A stretch of DNA of 64,000 nt from Niabella pedocola (lineage in GTDB: Bacteria > Bacteroidota > Bacteroidia > Chitinophagales > Chitinophagaceae): contig NZ_JAJNEC010000005.1 of the NCBI RefSeq assembly GCF_021044425.1, positions 620,001 through 684,000 on the forward strand, written 5' to 3'. Position 1 is the first letter of the stretch. Every line of letters starts with the position of its first letter. A model generated the notes under the pieces. It saw nothing but the letters and a program-made list of their open reading frames with translations, searched no databases and was not told the DNA's origin. Below, piece by piece: positions 53,808-62,842 of the stretch. Made by a program: the position numbers and the translations under genes.

Positions 53808-55187
53808 CTACTTCAGCTCGTCCAGCACCTTGTACATTTTCCGTACCAGTGCCAGCTGGCTCCCGTTGTAATTATTTACAAGAAACGAGAAAATGTATTC
53901 TTTTCCATCCCTGGATTTCTGATAACCGGAAAAGCCTTTTACCCGGTTGATGGTTCCGCTTTTCATCTTCATATCATTATACAAAGGAAAGCCCTCATAA
54001 TAATCCGCAAACCAGGACTGCTCCCTTGCATAGTTTAAAATAGTTACCTGGGCTCTTGTGGTGATCCTGTTTTGAGGCGACAATCCCGAGCCATCATACA
54101 AATGCAGTTCGTCCACATCCACACCTCTTGTTTTCCAGTGCTCCTGTATGGCCGCAATACCGTTATCGGTGGTAGCCATTCCCTTACGATTTAGCCCCAC
54201 CGTTCGTAATAGCGCTTCCCCGTAAAGATTAATGCTTTTGCGCAGAAACCAGTAAATGATCTTTGACAATTCCGGTGAGCTGTTTGTGTAAAACCATTTT
54301 ACCTCCTTTGCCTCCTGACTCGTTGCAGTAACTGCGGTATTGGAAAAACGAACGGTGCCCTTAAGACTATTGATCACCGTTTTTACAAACTGGTTGGCCG
54401 GGTCATATACCGATCCCGATACTACAAACCCGTTCTGTCCTGCAGGAATGGTGCCGGTCAGCAATCCCGATTGCCGGCCCATGGAAGGATAAAACAAAAT
54501 ACTGTTATCACCCGAATTCTTTTCGCCAGCCGTTGCCAGTGAAGTGATCCGGTAATCGTAGAGATACGGTACCGTTTTTACAACCGAAACCGCGCTGCCC
54601 AATGCAGTCCCCGATTTTAATACAAGGTCAAACTGGTTCTCTCTCCAATTGAGTGCCTGTGCACCTGCGCCGTAGTAATTCCCAAGATCCTGCCAGATCC
54701 ATCCCTCCGGAATGGTTTCTTCACCCCATTTTCCGGTATAGATCAACACGCTGTTCAGCTCTTTCACCCCCTCCGCACGCAATGCATTTTTAAGTCTTGC
54801 AAGGAACGCCGTGTCCTTTGTTTCGCTCCATCGCCAGCTGGCCAAACTGGGGTCACCGGACGGATCGATATACAGGCACTTCCCCTTGGGCGTATGCACA
54901 ATACCAAACCGGGTTTCATACCGGTAACCGGCACCCAAAATATCAAACGCTGTAGCAGCCGTTACAATTTTTTCTGTGGAAGCCGTTGCCATACCTACCT
55001 TGCTGTTCTGATCAAAAACCACATTACCGGTTGAAGCATCAATAACATACAGGGAACTCAATGCATATTTCAATTGAGCATCTGCATTAAATGCATCCAT
55101 TGCCGCTGTTAACTTTTGCGCGGTTTGCGCGTGAACCGTTATCCACCCCAGAAGGATCGCCAGAAGAGAAAAAAGTCGCATAGTCAT
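53808..55187 (-). CDS. dacB: PBP4-type D-Ala-D-Ala carboxypeptidase/endopeptidase
   Basis: 459 aa from the ATG at 55187 (a second ATG at 55181 is equally good; 55214 lacks a proper signal). Signal peptide about 1-21 (LLGWITVHAQ). The catalytic set is Ser70-x-x-Lys73 in TASTEKI, SxN in KSINLYG and KSG in MKSGTINR. The enzyme trims D-Ala from peptidoglycan and cuts cross-links in the periplasm. A 620-bp region before the next unit carries no obvious promoter. Confidence 0.93.
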   Translation of the reverse strand: MTMRLFSLLAILLGWITVHAQTAQKLTAAMDAFNADAQLKYALSSLYVIDASTGNVVFDQNSKVGMATASTEKIVTAATAFDILGAGYRYETRFGIVHTPKGKCLYIDPSGDPSLASWRWSETKDTAFLARLKNALRAEGVKELNSVLIYTGKWGEETIPEGWIWQDLGNYYGAGAQALNWRENQFDLVLKSGTALGSAVSVVKTVPYLYDYRITSLATAGEKNSGDNSILFYPSMGRQSGLLTGTIPAGQNGFVVSGSVYDPANQFVKTVINSLKGTVRFSNTAVTATSQEAKEVKWFYTNSSPELSKIIYWFLRKSINLYGEALLRTVGLNRKGMATTDNGIAAIQEHWKTRGVDVDELHLYDGSGLSPQNRITTRAQVTILNYAREQSWFADYYEGFPLYNDMKMKSGTINRVKGFSGYQKSRDGKEYIFSFLVNNYNGSQLALVRKMYKVLDELK

Positions 55188-55334
55188 CTCATTAAGAAAG
55201 GGAAAGTACAACATAATTCAGGAAGAACCGCATCCGGAATCGAAGATTTTTGATCACACCTCGTTCAACGAAGCCGATAGAAAAGCAGATCAGCCGGACG
55301 CAGGAGCCGCCGCTTTATGCCAGATCAAAAGGTA

Positions 55335-56288
55335 TTATCGAAAATTAAACAACGTAGCCGTAAACATGCCCCGTTCTCTTTTTTTAAAGATCACATCCCA
55401 GTTACCGATATAGCGAAGCACCGAGGGTACCAGCAATCGCCCAACCCGTGTTAATTCTACTTCCATATGTACATCAAAATCATAAGCACCGGTATTATAA
55501 CTCAGGTCATAGGTACGACCCATAATTTCAAAGCTGCGGTCGTTAAACCAGGTGGTCATCCGGTCATATACGATCCGGTTCCGGTCGGCCCCACTCAATC
55601 CCTCCTTTGCCTTAATCTCAAATTTGTACGCATTTTTACCATTGTAAGAAACATAGTCAATCATATAATCATACAGGTCCGCAACACGGGGGTCGAAGAT
55701 ATTGCTCTTTTCGCCCATCAGCGGAATGCCCGGTATCCTTTTCCCCGGATTAAAGAACAACATCTTCAGTTGCTCCTTCCGCTTTTCGATACCGGATTTA
55801 TCTTTTGGATGCAACCCGGCATTGCCCACAATATTTGTTTCCCCGCATACTTTCCCTGCAGTAAAGAACAACCCTGCATACAATTCAGCGGTATAATAAT
55901 TATAATCCCCGCTCTTATCGACCATGTCTCCTGTGGTGTGCTCATATTCTTTTGTCATGGTACGGCAGCCTCCCTGGTAGGTTTGATGGGTTTTACTGTT
56001 GAGTGAAGCAACCTGCTGTCCCCGCTTATCGCGCATTACAATATTGTTTAAGGACGAGAAACTAAGCACTCTTAAATTTTTAAATGCTTTATAAAAAGAA
56101 GTATCCTTCTTCACCCGGTCAATAAAGCTGGGTACATTCAGTTTATTATTGATCACTACTTCCGAAAGCGTTACCATCTGCGCCAGGCGGTCATTTTCCA
56201 ATGAATCCTGTACGGCTTCATTTACCTGCGCGCTCAGCCATTGACCAAAACCCTGCAGCAATACAAGAAAAAGAATTTTCGGTTTCAT
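55335..56288 (-). CDS. Exported protein of unknown function
   Basis: 317 aa. Signal peptide 1-20 (LLQGFGQWLSAQ). The mature part has a helical N-terminus (about 21-90) and a beta-rich C-terminal half (DFDVHMEVELTRVG, VIFKKRERGMF). Bacteroidota homologues exist but without an assigned role. It follows the LuxE-like gene by 39 bp and shares its transcript. Confidence 0.78.
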   Translation of the reverse strand: MKPKILFLVLLQGFGQWLSAQVNEAVQDSLENDRLAQMVTLSEVVINNKLNVPSFIDRVKKDTSFYKAFKNLRVLSFSSLNNIVMRDKRGQQVASLNSKTHQTYQGGCRTMTKEYEHTTGDMVDKSGDYNYYTAELYAGLFFTAGKVCGETNIVGNAGLHPKDKSGIEKRKEQLKMLFFNPGKRIPGIPLMGEKSNIFDPRVADLYDYMIDYVSYNGKNAYKFEIKAKEGLSGADRNRIVYDRMTTWFNDRSFEIMGRTYDLSYNTGAYDFDVHMEVELTRVGRLLVPSVLRYIGNWDVIFKKRERGMFTATLFNFR

Positions 56289-56327
56289 AATTCTAAAAGA
56301 AAGAAAGCGCTGATCACTTTAAACGAT

Positions 56328-57314
56328 TCAGAGCGCCAGCAGACTACAACCACGGATATCGCTGTTGTCTCTTCTGCCCAATACCTCAAAGGTTCCGTTT
56401 GCGTGTACGATCCCCAGATCGTCTGTAGCAATAAAGCTGCAGGAATACAGATTGGCCAGGTCAATTACATTCAATACGCCGCGGCCCGGCCGGGTAATAA
56501 CTGAAAGCGGATCTTCCTCCTCCCTCAATACCATCCGCATCCAGGGCGGTGTATCAAAAATACCGGCGCCCTTTGAATAGGCCTGCGACAGCAGCTCCGT
56601 CATTCCATATTCGGAATGAACGGCCGCGGTACCAAAATGCTGTTGTAACCGGTCGTGTACTTCTGCGCGGATTAGCTCGCGTCTTCGTCCCTTCATACCG
56701 CCCGTTTCCATAACGATCGTATGTTGGAGCGCCCGGGGAAACTGTTCTGCAAAATCAAGCAGTGCATAGGTAACCCCGATGAGCAGGGTCTTTTGCCCCC
56801 GCTCTTCCAACTGTTGCAAAGTTTGAGCCAGGGATTCAAAATCCTGAAGGTAAAAACCGCTTTGTGGATGTCCACTGTCACGTATCAGCTGGTCTACCAT
56901 AAAAACCAGCGAAGAGTGGCCCCGCTCCAGGTAGGAAGGCAGTAAGCCCAGAATACAAAAATCCGTTGCAGGTCCGTAAAACAATTCAAACGCGCTCGTA
57001 AAACTTTCGGTATATAAAGCAGCGTCTTTTACCAGGTGCTTACTATTAACCGTACCGGTAGTTCCGCTGCTTTCAAAGTACACCTCCGGCTCAAAAGCGG
57101 TGGTGATTACTTCATGGGTTTTAAAAAAACGGATCGGAAGAAAAGGAATATCCTGCAGGCCGGTCACGGCTGCAGCCTTACACCCGATGGCATCCGCATA
57201 ACGCCGGTAAATTTCATTATGTTGATATTGAAACAGAAACACCTCCTTCGCGAGAGCTTCAAACTCCGCCGGTTCAACTGCAAATAGCGATTCCTTCAAT
57301 GTCTCCAATTCCAT
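56328..57314 (-). CDS. LuxE-like acyl-protein synthetase
   Basis: 328 aa. ESSGTTGT (81-88) is the AMP-forming nucleotide loop and HSEYGMTELLSQAY (around 230-245) the second LuxE/acyl-CoA-synthetase-like motif. LuxE enzymes activate a fatty acid as acyl-AMP and pass it to a protein or phosphopantetheine. In Bacteroidota this gene is not linked to luminescence; the carrier is unknown. It is the first gene of a two-gene unit with the exported protein at 55335. Confidence 0.85.
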   Translation of the reverse strand: MELETLKESLFAVEPAEFEALAKEVFLFQYQHNEIYRRYADAIGCKAAAVTGLQDIPFLPIRFFKTHEVITTAFEPEVYFESSGTTGTVNSKHLVKDAALYTESFTSAFELFYGPATDFCILGLLPSYLERGHSSLVFMVDQLIRDSGHPQSGFYLQDFESLAQTLQQLEERGQKTLLIGVTYALLDFAEQFPRALQHTIVMETGGMKGRRRELIRAEVHDRLQQHFGTAAVHSEYGMTELLSQAYSKGAGIFDTPPWMRMVLREEEDPLSVITRPGRGVLNVIDLANLYSCSFIATDDLGIVHANGTFEVLGRRDNSDIRGCSLLAL

Positions 57315-57388
57315 AAAATATGCCGCAAAAATACAAATAGGGCACAGATAAATAAAGGATTAAGTTTGCAGCAGAAAGCTGGTTTTTC

Positions 57389-58258
57389 ATGAGGGCAAAG
57401 GGTAAAATTTTTTTTGATTTTATTATTTTCAGCAACCTGTTCATCGCTTGTTGTGCGGTAGCCATGTGCCTTTGCACCGTTGCGGTTTTCAATATTGGTA
57501 AACTTCCGGCTGATTATGCGGCATTCGTGTTTTTTTCCACCCTTTCCAGTTACAGCATTCACTGGTACCTCACCAATGCCGATGTAGAAGTTACCGCCAG
57601 CCGCACGGATTGGCTAAGACAGCATAAACGGGTACATGCTGCTTTTTTTATCATCAGTGCTATTGGCACCGTTTTTTTTCTCGTCCGCCTGAAAGCATGC
57701 TGGCTGTATATCCTGCCCGCCGTGGGATTAACGCTGATGTACACGGCGCCAAAATTCCCGCATCGCATTTTCCGGTCCTTACAACGATACATCCTCGGTA
57801 AAACCTTCCTGCTGGCTGCCATGTGGACCTATGTAACCACTGCGCTAACTTTTTTTGTGCAGCAGGTTACCTGGCAAACACGGCACTATATATATGTGGC
57901 CGACCGGTTTGCCCTGATCTTTGCCATCTGTATTCTCTTTGACTTAAGGGATAAGCAATTTGACAAGCAAACGGGCGTAAAAAGCCTGGTAACGATACTG
58001 CCGCTTGAAAAAATAAAAATAATTTTTACGGTATTTATTCTTGTAAACATCACGGGCTCTTACATCCTATATACTTATACTCAGGACCTTATACATTTTG
58101 TCTTTTTAGCCCTGCCGGCAGTGCTTACATACCTGCTTTATCCCTTCGCAATAAAATCTAAAAATGATTACCTTTTTTATTTTATTTTAGACGGCCTGAT
58201 GGCGCTGACATCCGTAATGTACTTTATGAAAATGGTAGTTGAAATGTACATACGATAA
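57389..58258 (+). CDS. UbiA-like integral membrane protein
   Basis: 289 aa with about 8 membrane helices. DLRDKQFDKQTGVKSL with Asp185, Asp188 and Asp192 (near residue 190) resembles the second Asp-rich motif of UbiA prenyltransferases; the first motif is weak (YLTNADVE near 60). Therefore the prenyl-transfer activity is uncertain. It begins a three-gene unit (29 and 23 bp gaps). Confidence 0.78.
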   Translation: MRAKGKIFFDFIIFSNLFIACCAVAMCLCTVAVFNIGKLPADYAAFVFFSTLSSYSIHWYLTNADVEVTASRTDWLRQHKRVHAAFFIISAIGTVFFLVRLKACWLYILPAVGLTLMYTAPKFPHRIFRSLQRYILGKTFLLAAMWTYVTTALTFFVQQVTWQTRHYIYVADRFALIFAICILFDLRDKQFDKQTGVKSLVTILPLEKIKIIFTVFILVNITGSYILYTYTQDLIHFVFLALPAVLTYLLYPFAIKSKNDYLFYFILDGLMALTSVMYFMKMVVEMYIR

Positions 58259-58287
58259 GTTAGCACAAAAATTGATAGATATAACTT

Positions 58288-58560
58288 ATGCATACTTCAT
58301 TTAATAAAATTGTACACTTCACCCGCCTGATAAAAATCAATGGCAGATTACGAGAATTCAATTACCGGAAAAACAACAACGCCGGCAGCTATGTTTTTGA
58401 CGTAGATACAGCAGACGACCGTGGTAACCGCTTATTTTTCAGACTGCTGAAAGAAGATAATGAGTGGCAGCTTACCGCCAAAATGGCAATGCCGGAATGG
58501 GTTACTGACAACCGGGAATTATTGATCACCGAACTGGAAGAAGGCGTGCTGAGTAATTAA
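58288..58560 (+). CDS. Small cytoplasmic protein of unknown function
   Basis: 90 aa, acidic C-terminus. Pattern of four strands and helices (KINGRLREFNYRKN, YVFDVDTADDRGN, EWQLTAKMAMPEW). No family recognised. It sits 29 bp after the UbiA-like gene and 23 bp before the acid phosphatase. Confidence 0.68.
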   Translation: MHTSFNKIVHFTRLIKINGRLREFNYRKNNNAGSYVFDVDTADDRGNRLFFRLLKEDNEWQLTAKMAMPEWVTDNRELLITELEEGVLSN

Positions 58561-58583
58561 TACCTTCATTCAATCCCACAGCC

Positions 58584-59477
58584 ATGTGTAATTTTTTTAC
58601 AACCAATCCCTGGCAAAAAAGTTACACATGGTCTGTTTTGATTCCCTCCGTTAAAAATAAAAATTCAGCTATCAAAAAAACGCTGACCATCCTACTGCTT
58701 GCAGTATGTTGCGCCTGTACATCACCCCGGTATTCCGTCCGGCAACCGGCCGCTACATCTCCTATAACCATCAACGGCAAACGCTGGAGCTCCCTGTACC
58801 AGCAAAAAGCTGCAGAATACGCGGCCCTTTGTTACCAGGCTTATAATACAGCCCGTATGAGCCTCGACCATTCCTTACAGGCACCCGCTTCCGGAAAACC
58901 GCCTGCCATCATTACCGATATCGATGAGACTTTTCTCGACAACAGCCCTTATGCAGTCCGCCAGGCAGCAGCAGGCCAAGACTATGACAGCAAAACATGG
59001 CAGGAATGGACCGCAAAGGGTATCGCACAGCCGCTTCCGGGCAGTGTCGATTTTTTTAATTATGCAGCGGCAAAGGGTGTCACCATTTTCTATATTACCA
59101 ACCGGGGCGAGCAGGAACGTTCCGGCACCATGGCCAATCTTAAGAAATATAACTACCCTTTTGCCGATAGTGCGCATCTTATACTGCTGCAGGGCGAATC
59201 TTCAAAGGAAAAACGCCGTCAGTCCGTTGCCGAGCAATATTCGATCCTCTTGCTGCTGGGCGATAATCTTGCAGATTTTAGCGGACTCTGGGATAAAAAA
59301 ACAACGGAAGAGCGCCTGCAACAGGTAACAGAAAATGCCGCTGCATTTGGCACGCGGTTTATCCTGCTTCCCAATCCAACCTATGGCGGATGGGAAGATG
59401 CACTCTATGGTAACCGGCACAACCTGACACCCCCTCAAAAAGACTCCGCCATCAAAGCCAATCTATCCGGGTATTAG
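58584..59477 (+). CDS. Acid phosphatase lipoprotein, e(P4)/HAD class B family
   Basis: 297 aa. Lipobox VCCACTSP puts the Cys at residue 45 of this frame; a TTG at 58638 would give a shorter, more usual signal. The HAD nucleophile motif is DIDETFLDN with Asp112 and Asp114, the third motif ITNRGEQERSG, then LLGDNLADFSG. e(P4)-type enzymes are surface 5'-nucleotidases/phosphomonoesterases used in NAD+ and heme or nucleotide uptake. It ends the three-gene unit. Confidence 0.9.
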   Translation: MCNFFTTNPWQKSYTWSVLIPSVKNKNSAIKKTLTILLLAVCCACTSPRYSVRQPAATSPITINGKRWSSLYQQKAAEYAALCYQAYNTARMSLDHSLQAPASGKPPAIITDIDETFLDNSPYAVRQAAAGQDYDSKTWQEWTAKGIAQPLPGSVDFFNYAAAKGVTIFYITNRGEQERSGTMANLKKYNYPFADSAHLILLQGESSKEKRRQSVAEQYSILLLLGDNLADFSGLWDKKTTEERLQQVTENAAAFGTRFILLPNPTYGGWEDALYGNRHNLTPPQKDSAIKANLSGY

Positions 59478-59663
59478 GGCGCACTAAAGTGAAACAGTGC
59501 ATCCCTGGCTTAGATCCTGGCCCCTTTATAAAAGCCCCACCGGCGAAGCTTTAGTAAAAGCGTAAAATAGTGTACATTGCAACTATGGCGGGCTAATGCG
59601 CTACGTTTTAAAGCCCGGCATCTATCCGGGCAGGAGCAACGTCCTCCGGTTAAATCTGTATGT

Positions 59664-60395
59664 ATGACAAAATTATCGGTTAACATTAATAAAGTTGCTA
59701 CACTGCGCAACTCCCGTGGCGGTAATAATCCCAACCTTATTAAAATGGCGTTGGATGCAGAAAATTTCGGGGCCGACGGGATCACGGTTCATCCCCGGCC
59801 GGATGAACGGCATATCCGTTATAAAGATGTATATGAGCTCAAACCGCTGCTGACCACCGAATTCAATATAGAAGGCAATAGCCGGGAGCAAACGTTTATC
59901 GACCTGGTACTGGAAACAGCACCGCACCAGGTAACCCTGGTTCCGGATGTAACCGGGCAGCTAACATCCGATCATGGATGGGATACCATTCAACACCAGG
60001 AATACCTGAAGGCAACCATTAGCATCTTTAAAGCCGCCGGCATCCGGGTATCCATTTTTGTAGATCCTGATCCCCGGATGGTAGAAGGCGCAGCAGCAGT
60101 TGGTACCGACCGCATAGAGCTTTATACGGAAGGGTATGCCCGGAACTTTCCGCGGAACCCGGAGGCGGCCATTGCACCTTATGTGGAAGCGGCCGAAAAA
60201 GCCCGCGAATTGGGATTGGGGCTCAATGCAGGACACGACCTGGACCTCAATAATCTCAATTATTTCAGTCAGCAAATTCCCTGGCTCGATGAAGTAAGCA
60301 TTGGCCATGCGTTGATCTGCGACGCCCTTTACCTGGGATTTGAAAATACGATCCAGCTGTACAAACGGCAGCTGGCCATGCGAAGCAGCCTGTAA
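59664..60395 (+). CDS. pdxJ: Pyridoxine 5'-phosphate synthase
   Basis: 243 aa from the ATG at 59664 (an upstream frame from 59577 is non-family). KLSVNINKVATLRNSRGG start, HPRPDERHI, EFNIEG and NAGHDL carry the catalytic His, Glu and His of PdxJ. It joins 1-deoxyxylulose 5-phosphate and 3-amino-2-oxopropyl phosphate to make PNP, the last de novo step to vitamin B6. The M14 peptidase gene follows after 31 bp. Confidence 0.95.
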   Translation: MTKLSVNINKVATLRNSRGGNNPNLIKMALDAENFGADGITVHPRPDERHIRYKDVYELKPLLTTEFNIEGNSREQTFIDLVLETAPHQVTLVPDVTGQLTSDHGWDTIQHQEYLKATISIFKAAGIRVSIFVDPDPRMVEGAAAVGTDRIELYTEGYARNFPRNPEAAIAPYVEAAEKARELGLGLNAGHDLDLNNLNYFSQQIPWLDEVSIGHALICDALYLGFENTIQLYKRQLAMRSSL

Positions 60396-60426
60396 CTTCT
60401 TGAACCTATTTTTATTTGTATTAACG

Positions 60427-62160
60427 ATGATCCGGATCTTTTCCCTTTTCCTGGCAGGCTGCATGCTTGCTGCAAACACATCTGCACAAAAGCTAACCAC
60501 TGTTTTTGAAACCAGCAATGGAAGTAAAACCCCCGAATACGCAGCCATTATCAGCTGGTGGCAGCAATTAGACCAGCTATCGAACAAAGTTCAGATGCGC
60601 GCCATGGGTATGACAGACGCCGGATTTCCGTTGCACCTGGTTACCATCAGCAATCAGCCCTTTACCAGCTTTGATAAAGCCCATCAGCAGCAGAAAACCG
60701 TACTCCTCATCAACAATGGTATCCATCCCGGAGAACCGGATGGTATTGATGCATCGATGCTGCTGGCGCGCGATATTGCCGAACAAAAGCTCCGGCTTCC
60801 GGACAATGTGGTGCTGGCCCTGATACCGGTTTACAATATCGGGGGATGCCTCAACCGCAGTGCCTATTACCGCGTGGATCAGGATGGGCCGGAAGCCTTC
60901 GGATCCAGGGGCAATTCCCAGAACCTTGATCTGAACAGGGATTTTATTAAATGTGATACAAAGGATGCGCTGGCCTTTACCGCAATATTTCACGAAGTAG
61001 ACCCGGATATATTTGTGGACAATCATGTAAGCAACGGCGCCGATTACCAGCATGTGATGACGCTGCTGTCCTCGCAACACAATAAACTGGGAGGGCAAAT
61101 GGGCGAATTTATGAACCGGCAATTTGAACCCGGACTTTATGAGCGCATGAAGAAAGAAGGTTTTGACCTGATCCCCTATGTAAACGATTTTGGAGATGCC
61201 GTTACCAATGGCTGGCCGGCATTTTGGGACAGCCCCCGGTATGCCAGCGGTTATGCCACCTTATTCCATTCTTTTGCGTTTGTGCCCGAAACCCATATGC
61301 TGAAGCCTTATCCGCAGCGCGTAAAAGCCACGTATGCGTTGATGAAAAGTTTTATCGGTTTTGCTGCAGATCACGGGCTCCGGATCCAGGAGCTAAGGCG
61401 GGAAGCCCGGGCCCAGGTAATGCAGGCCACATCCTTTCCCGCAGCATATAAACTGGATTCAGCCGCCGGTACAACCATTACCTTCAAGGGATACGAGGCC
61501 ACCCGGAAAAAAAGCGATGTATCGGGTTTGCCAAGACTTTATTATGACCGCACCAAACCCTTTACCCGGCAGATCCCCTTTTATAACGAATACCGCCCCC
61601 AGCGCTTGGTAACCAAACCACGTGCCTATATCATTCCCCAGGGATGGTGGAAGGTGGTTGACCGGTTAAAGGCCAACAGGATCAAAATGCAGCAGCTGAC
61701 ACGGGATACCACGATAACGGTTCAGGCTTACTATATTACTAAATACCGGTCTTCGGCAATACCCTATCAAATGCACCATGCCAATACGGATGTAGAGGTG
61801 GAAACCAGGGAGCAGCGGCTATCGTTCCGGAAAGGCGATTGGTGGATTCCAATGAATCAACCGGCAAACCGGTTCCTGTTTGAAACTCTGGAACCGTATT
61901 ACGAAGACAGTTATTTTGCCTGGAACTTTTTTGATGGAATCCTGAACAATAAGGAGTGGTATTCGGCATACAATTATGAAGATATAGCTGCTGCTTATTT
62001 AAAAGAGCACCCCTCCCTTCAGGCCGCTCTTGAAGAAAAGCGTAAATCGGATACGGCTTTTGCCAGCAGTGCTGCAGCACAACTGACTTTTATATTCAAC
62101 CAATCGGCGTATAAAGATCCCGACTTTATGCGTTATCCTGTTTTCCGGATCATGGATTAG
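60427..62160 (+). CDS. M14-family zinc carboxypeptidase
   Basis: 577 aa from the ATG at 60427. Signal peptide 1-21 (LAANTSAQ). The M14 zinc ligands are in NGIHPGEPDGID (HxxE) and FVDNHVSNG (second His); Glu in FVPETHM is the catalytic base. It removes C-terminal residues from peptides outside the cytoplasm. The C-terminal half (about 380-577) is a beta-rich extra domain. It overlaps the next convergent gene by 11 bp. Confidence 0.9.
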   Translation: MIRIFSLFLAGCMLAANTSAQKLTTVFETSNGSKTPEYAAIISWWQQLDQLSNKVQMRAMGMTDAGFPLHLVTISNQPFTSFDKAHQQQKTVLLINNGIHPGEPDGIDASMLLARDIAEQKLRLPDNVVLALIPVYNIGGCLNRSAYYRVDQDGPEAFGSRGNSQNLDLNRDFIKCDTKDALAFTAIFHEVDPDIFVDNHVSNGADYQHVMTLLSSQHNKLGGQMGEFMNRQFEPGLYERMKKEGFDLIPYVNDFGDAVTNGWPAFWDSPRYASGYATLFHSFAFVPETHMLKPYPQRVKATYALMKSFIGFAADHGLRIQELRREARAQVMQATSFPAAYKLDSAAGTTITFKGYEATRKKSDVSGLPRLYYDRTKPFTRQIPFYNEYRPQRLVTKPRAYIIPQGWWKVVDRLKANRIKMQQLTRDTTITVQAYYITKYRSSAIPYQMHHANTDVEVETREQRLSFRKGDWWIPMNQPANRFLFETLEPYYEDSYFAWNFFDGILNNKEWYSAYNYEDIAAAYLKEHPSLQAALEEKRKSDTAFASSAAAQLTFIFNQSAYKDPDFMRYPVFRIMD

Positions 62161-62677
62161 TACCGGATGGTGCCGCAGGAGCTTTTTCAAGCATAAACCC
62201 GTTTTCGGCAGCAAAGCGGACCTGTGTATCCTGCAGGCGGAGCATTACTTCTTCCTGGGCCACCAGGATCTGGTTCATCCGGTTACTGGCTTCCATACGG
62301 GCCGGTTCATCCGGCGCATCACCAATTGCCCTGTAGGCCGTATACAAACTCTTAAAATACTCAAAGTAGCGGACGGCCACGGTTTTAAAATCTTCGCCTC
62401 CCGTAAGTTTGGAAACATCCACTTTTTCGATCTGATCGATCTTTTCCTGTATGACCGCTTCCATTTTTTCAGCTGCCGCCGCAACACATTTATAATCGGC
62501 ACTGTCCGCACATTTCTTAATGGTATTTTCCGTCTGCCGTATCGGCTCCGCAAGACTCTGTTCCTGTGCGGCCACCTCATCGCTAAATTGCTTCGCAGAC
62601 ATAGTGATCTTTTCCTTGCAAGCTGTTAAAAGAAAAAAAATCAACGTACATAATACTGTGTTCAATTTCAATTGCAT
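62150..62677 (-). CDS. Helical lipoprotein (LIC11966-like)
   Basis: 175 aa, lipobox LLTACKEK with Cys near residue 20. The mature part is predicted helical with heptad-like repeats (EAVIQEKIDQIEKVDV). A similar architecture is found in LIC11966-type surface lipoproteins. Function unknown. 3' end overlaps the M14 peptidase gene by 11 bp. Confidence 0.75.
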   Translation of the reverse strand: MQLKLNTVLCTLIFFLLTACKEKITMSAKQFSDEVAAQEQSLAEPIRQTENTIKKCADSADYKCVAAAAEKMEAVIQEKIDQIEKVDVSKLTGGEDFKTVAVRYFEYFKSLYTAYRAIGDAPDEPARMEASNRMNQILVAQEEVMLRLQDTQVRFAAENGFMLEKAPAAPSGTNP

Positions 62678-62842
62678 CGATGTATTTTATTTTGTATCCC
62701 ACAAGCGGCCGAGTCCTTGGTTCCCACACATATTTTAAAGTATGCATGGCAGCCGGCTCTTCACCGGGCATCGTTCACTGGTTATCCGGGAATTACCTTC
62801 TCAGCAGGTTCGCTAACAACCGTATAGGGCGCCGAGGGGCAC

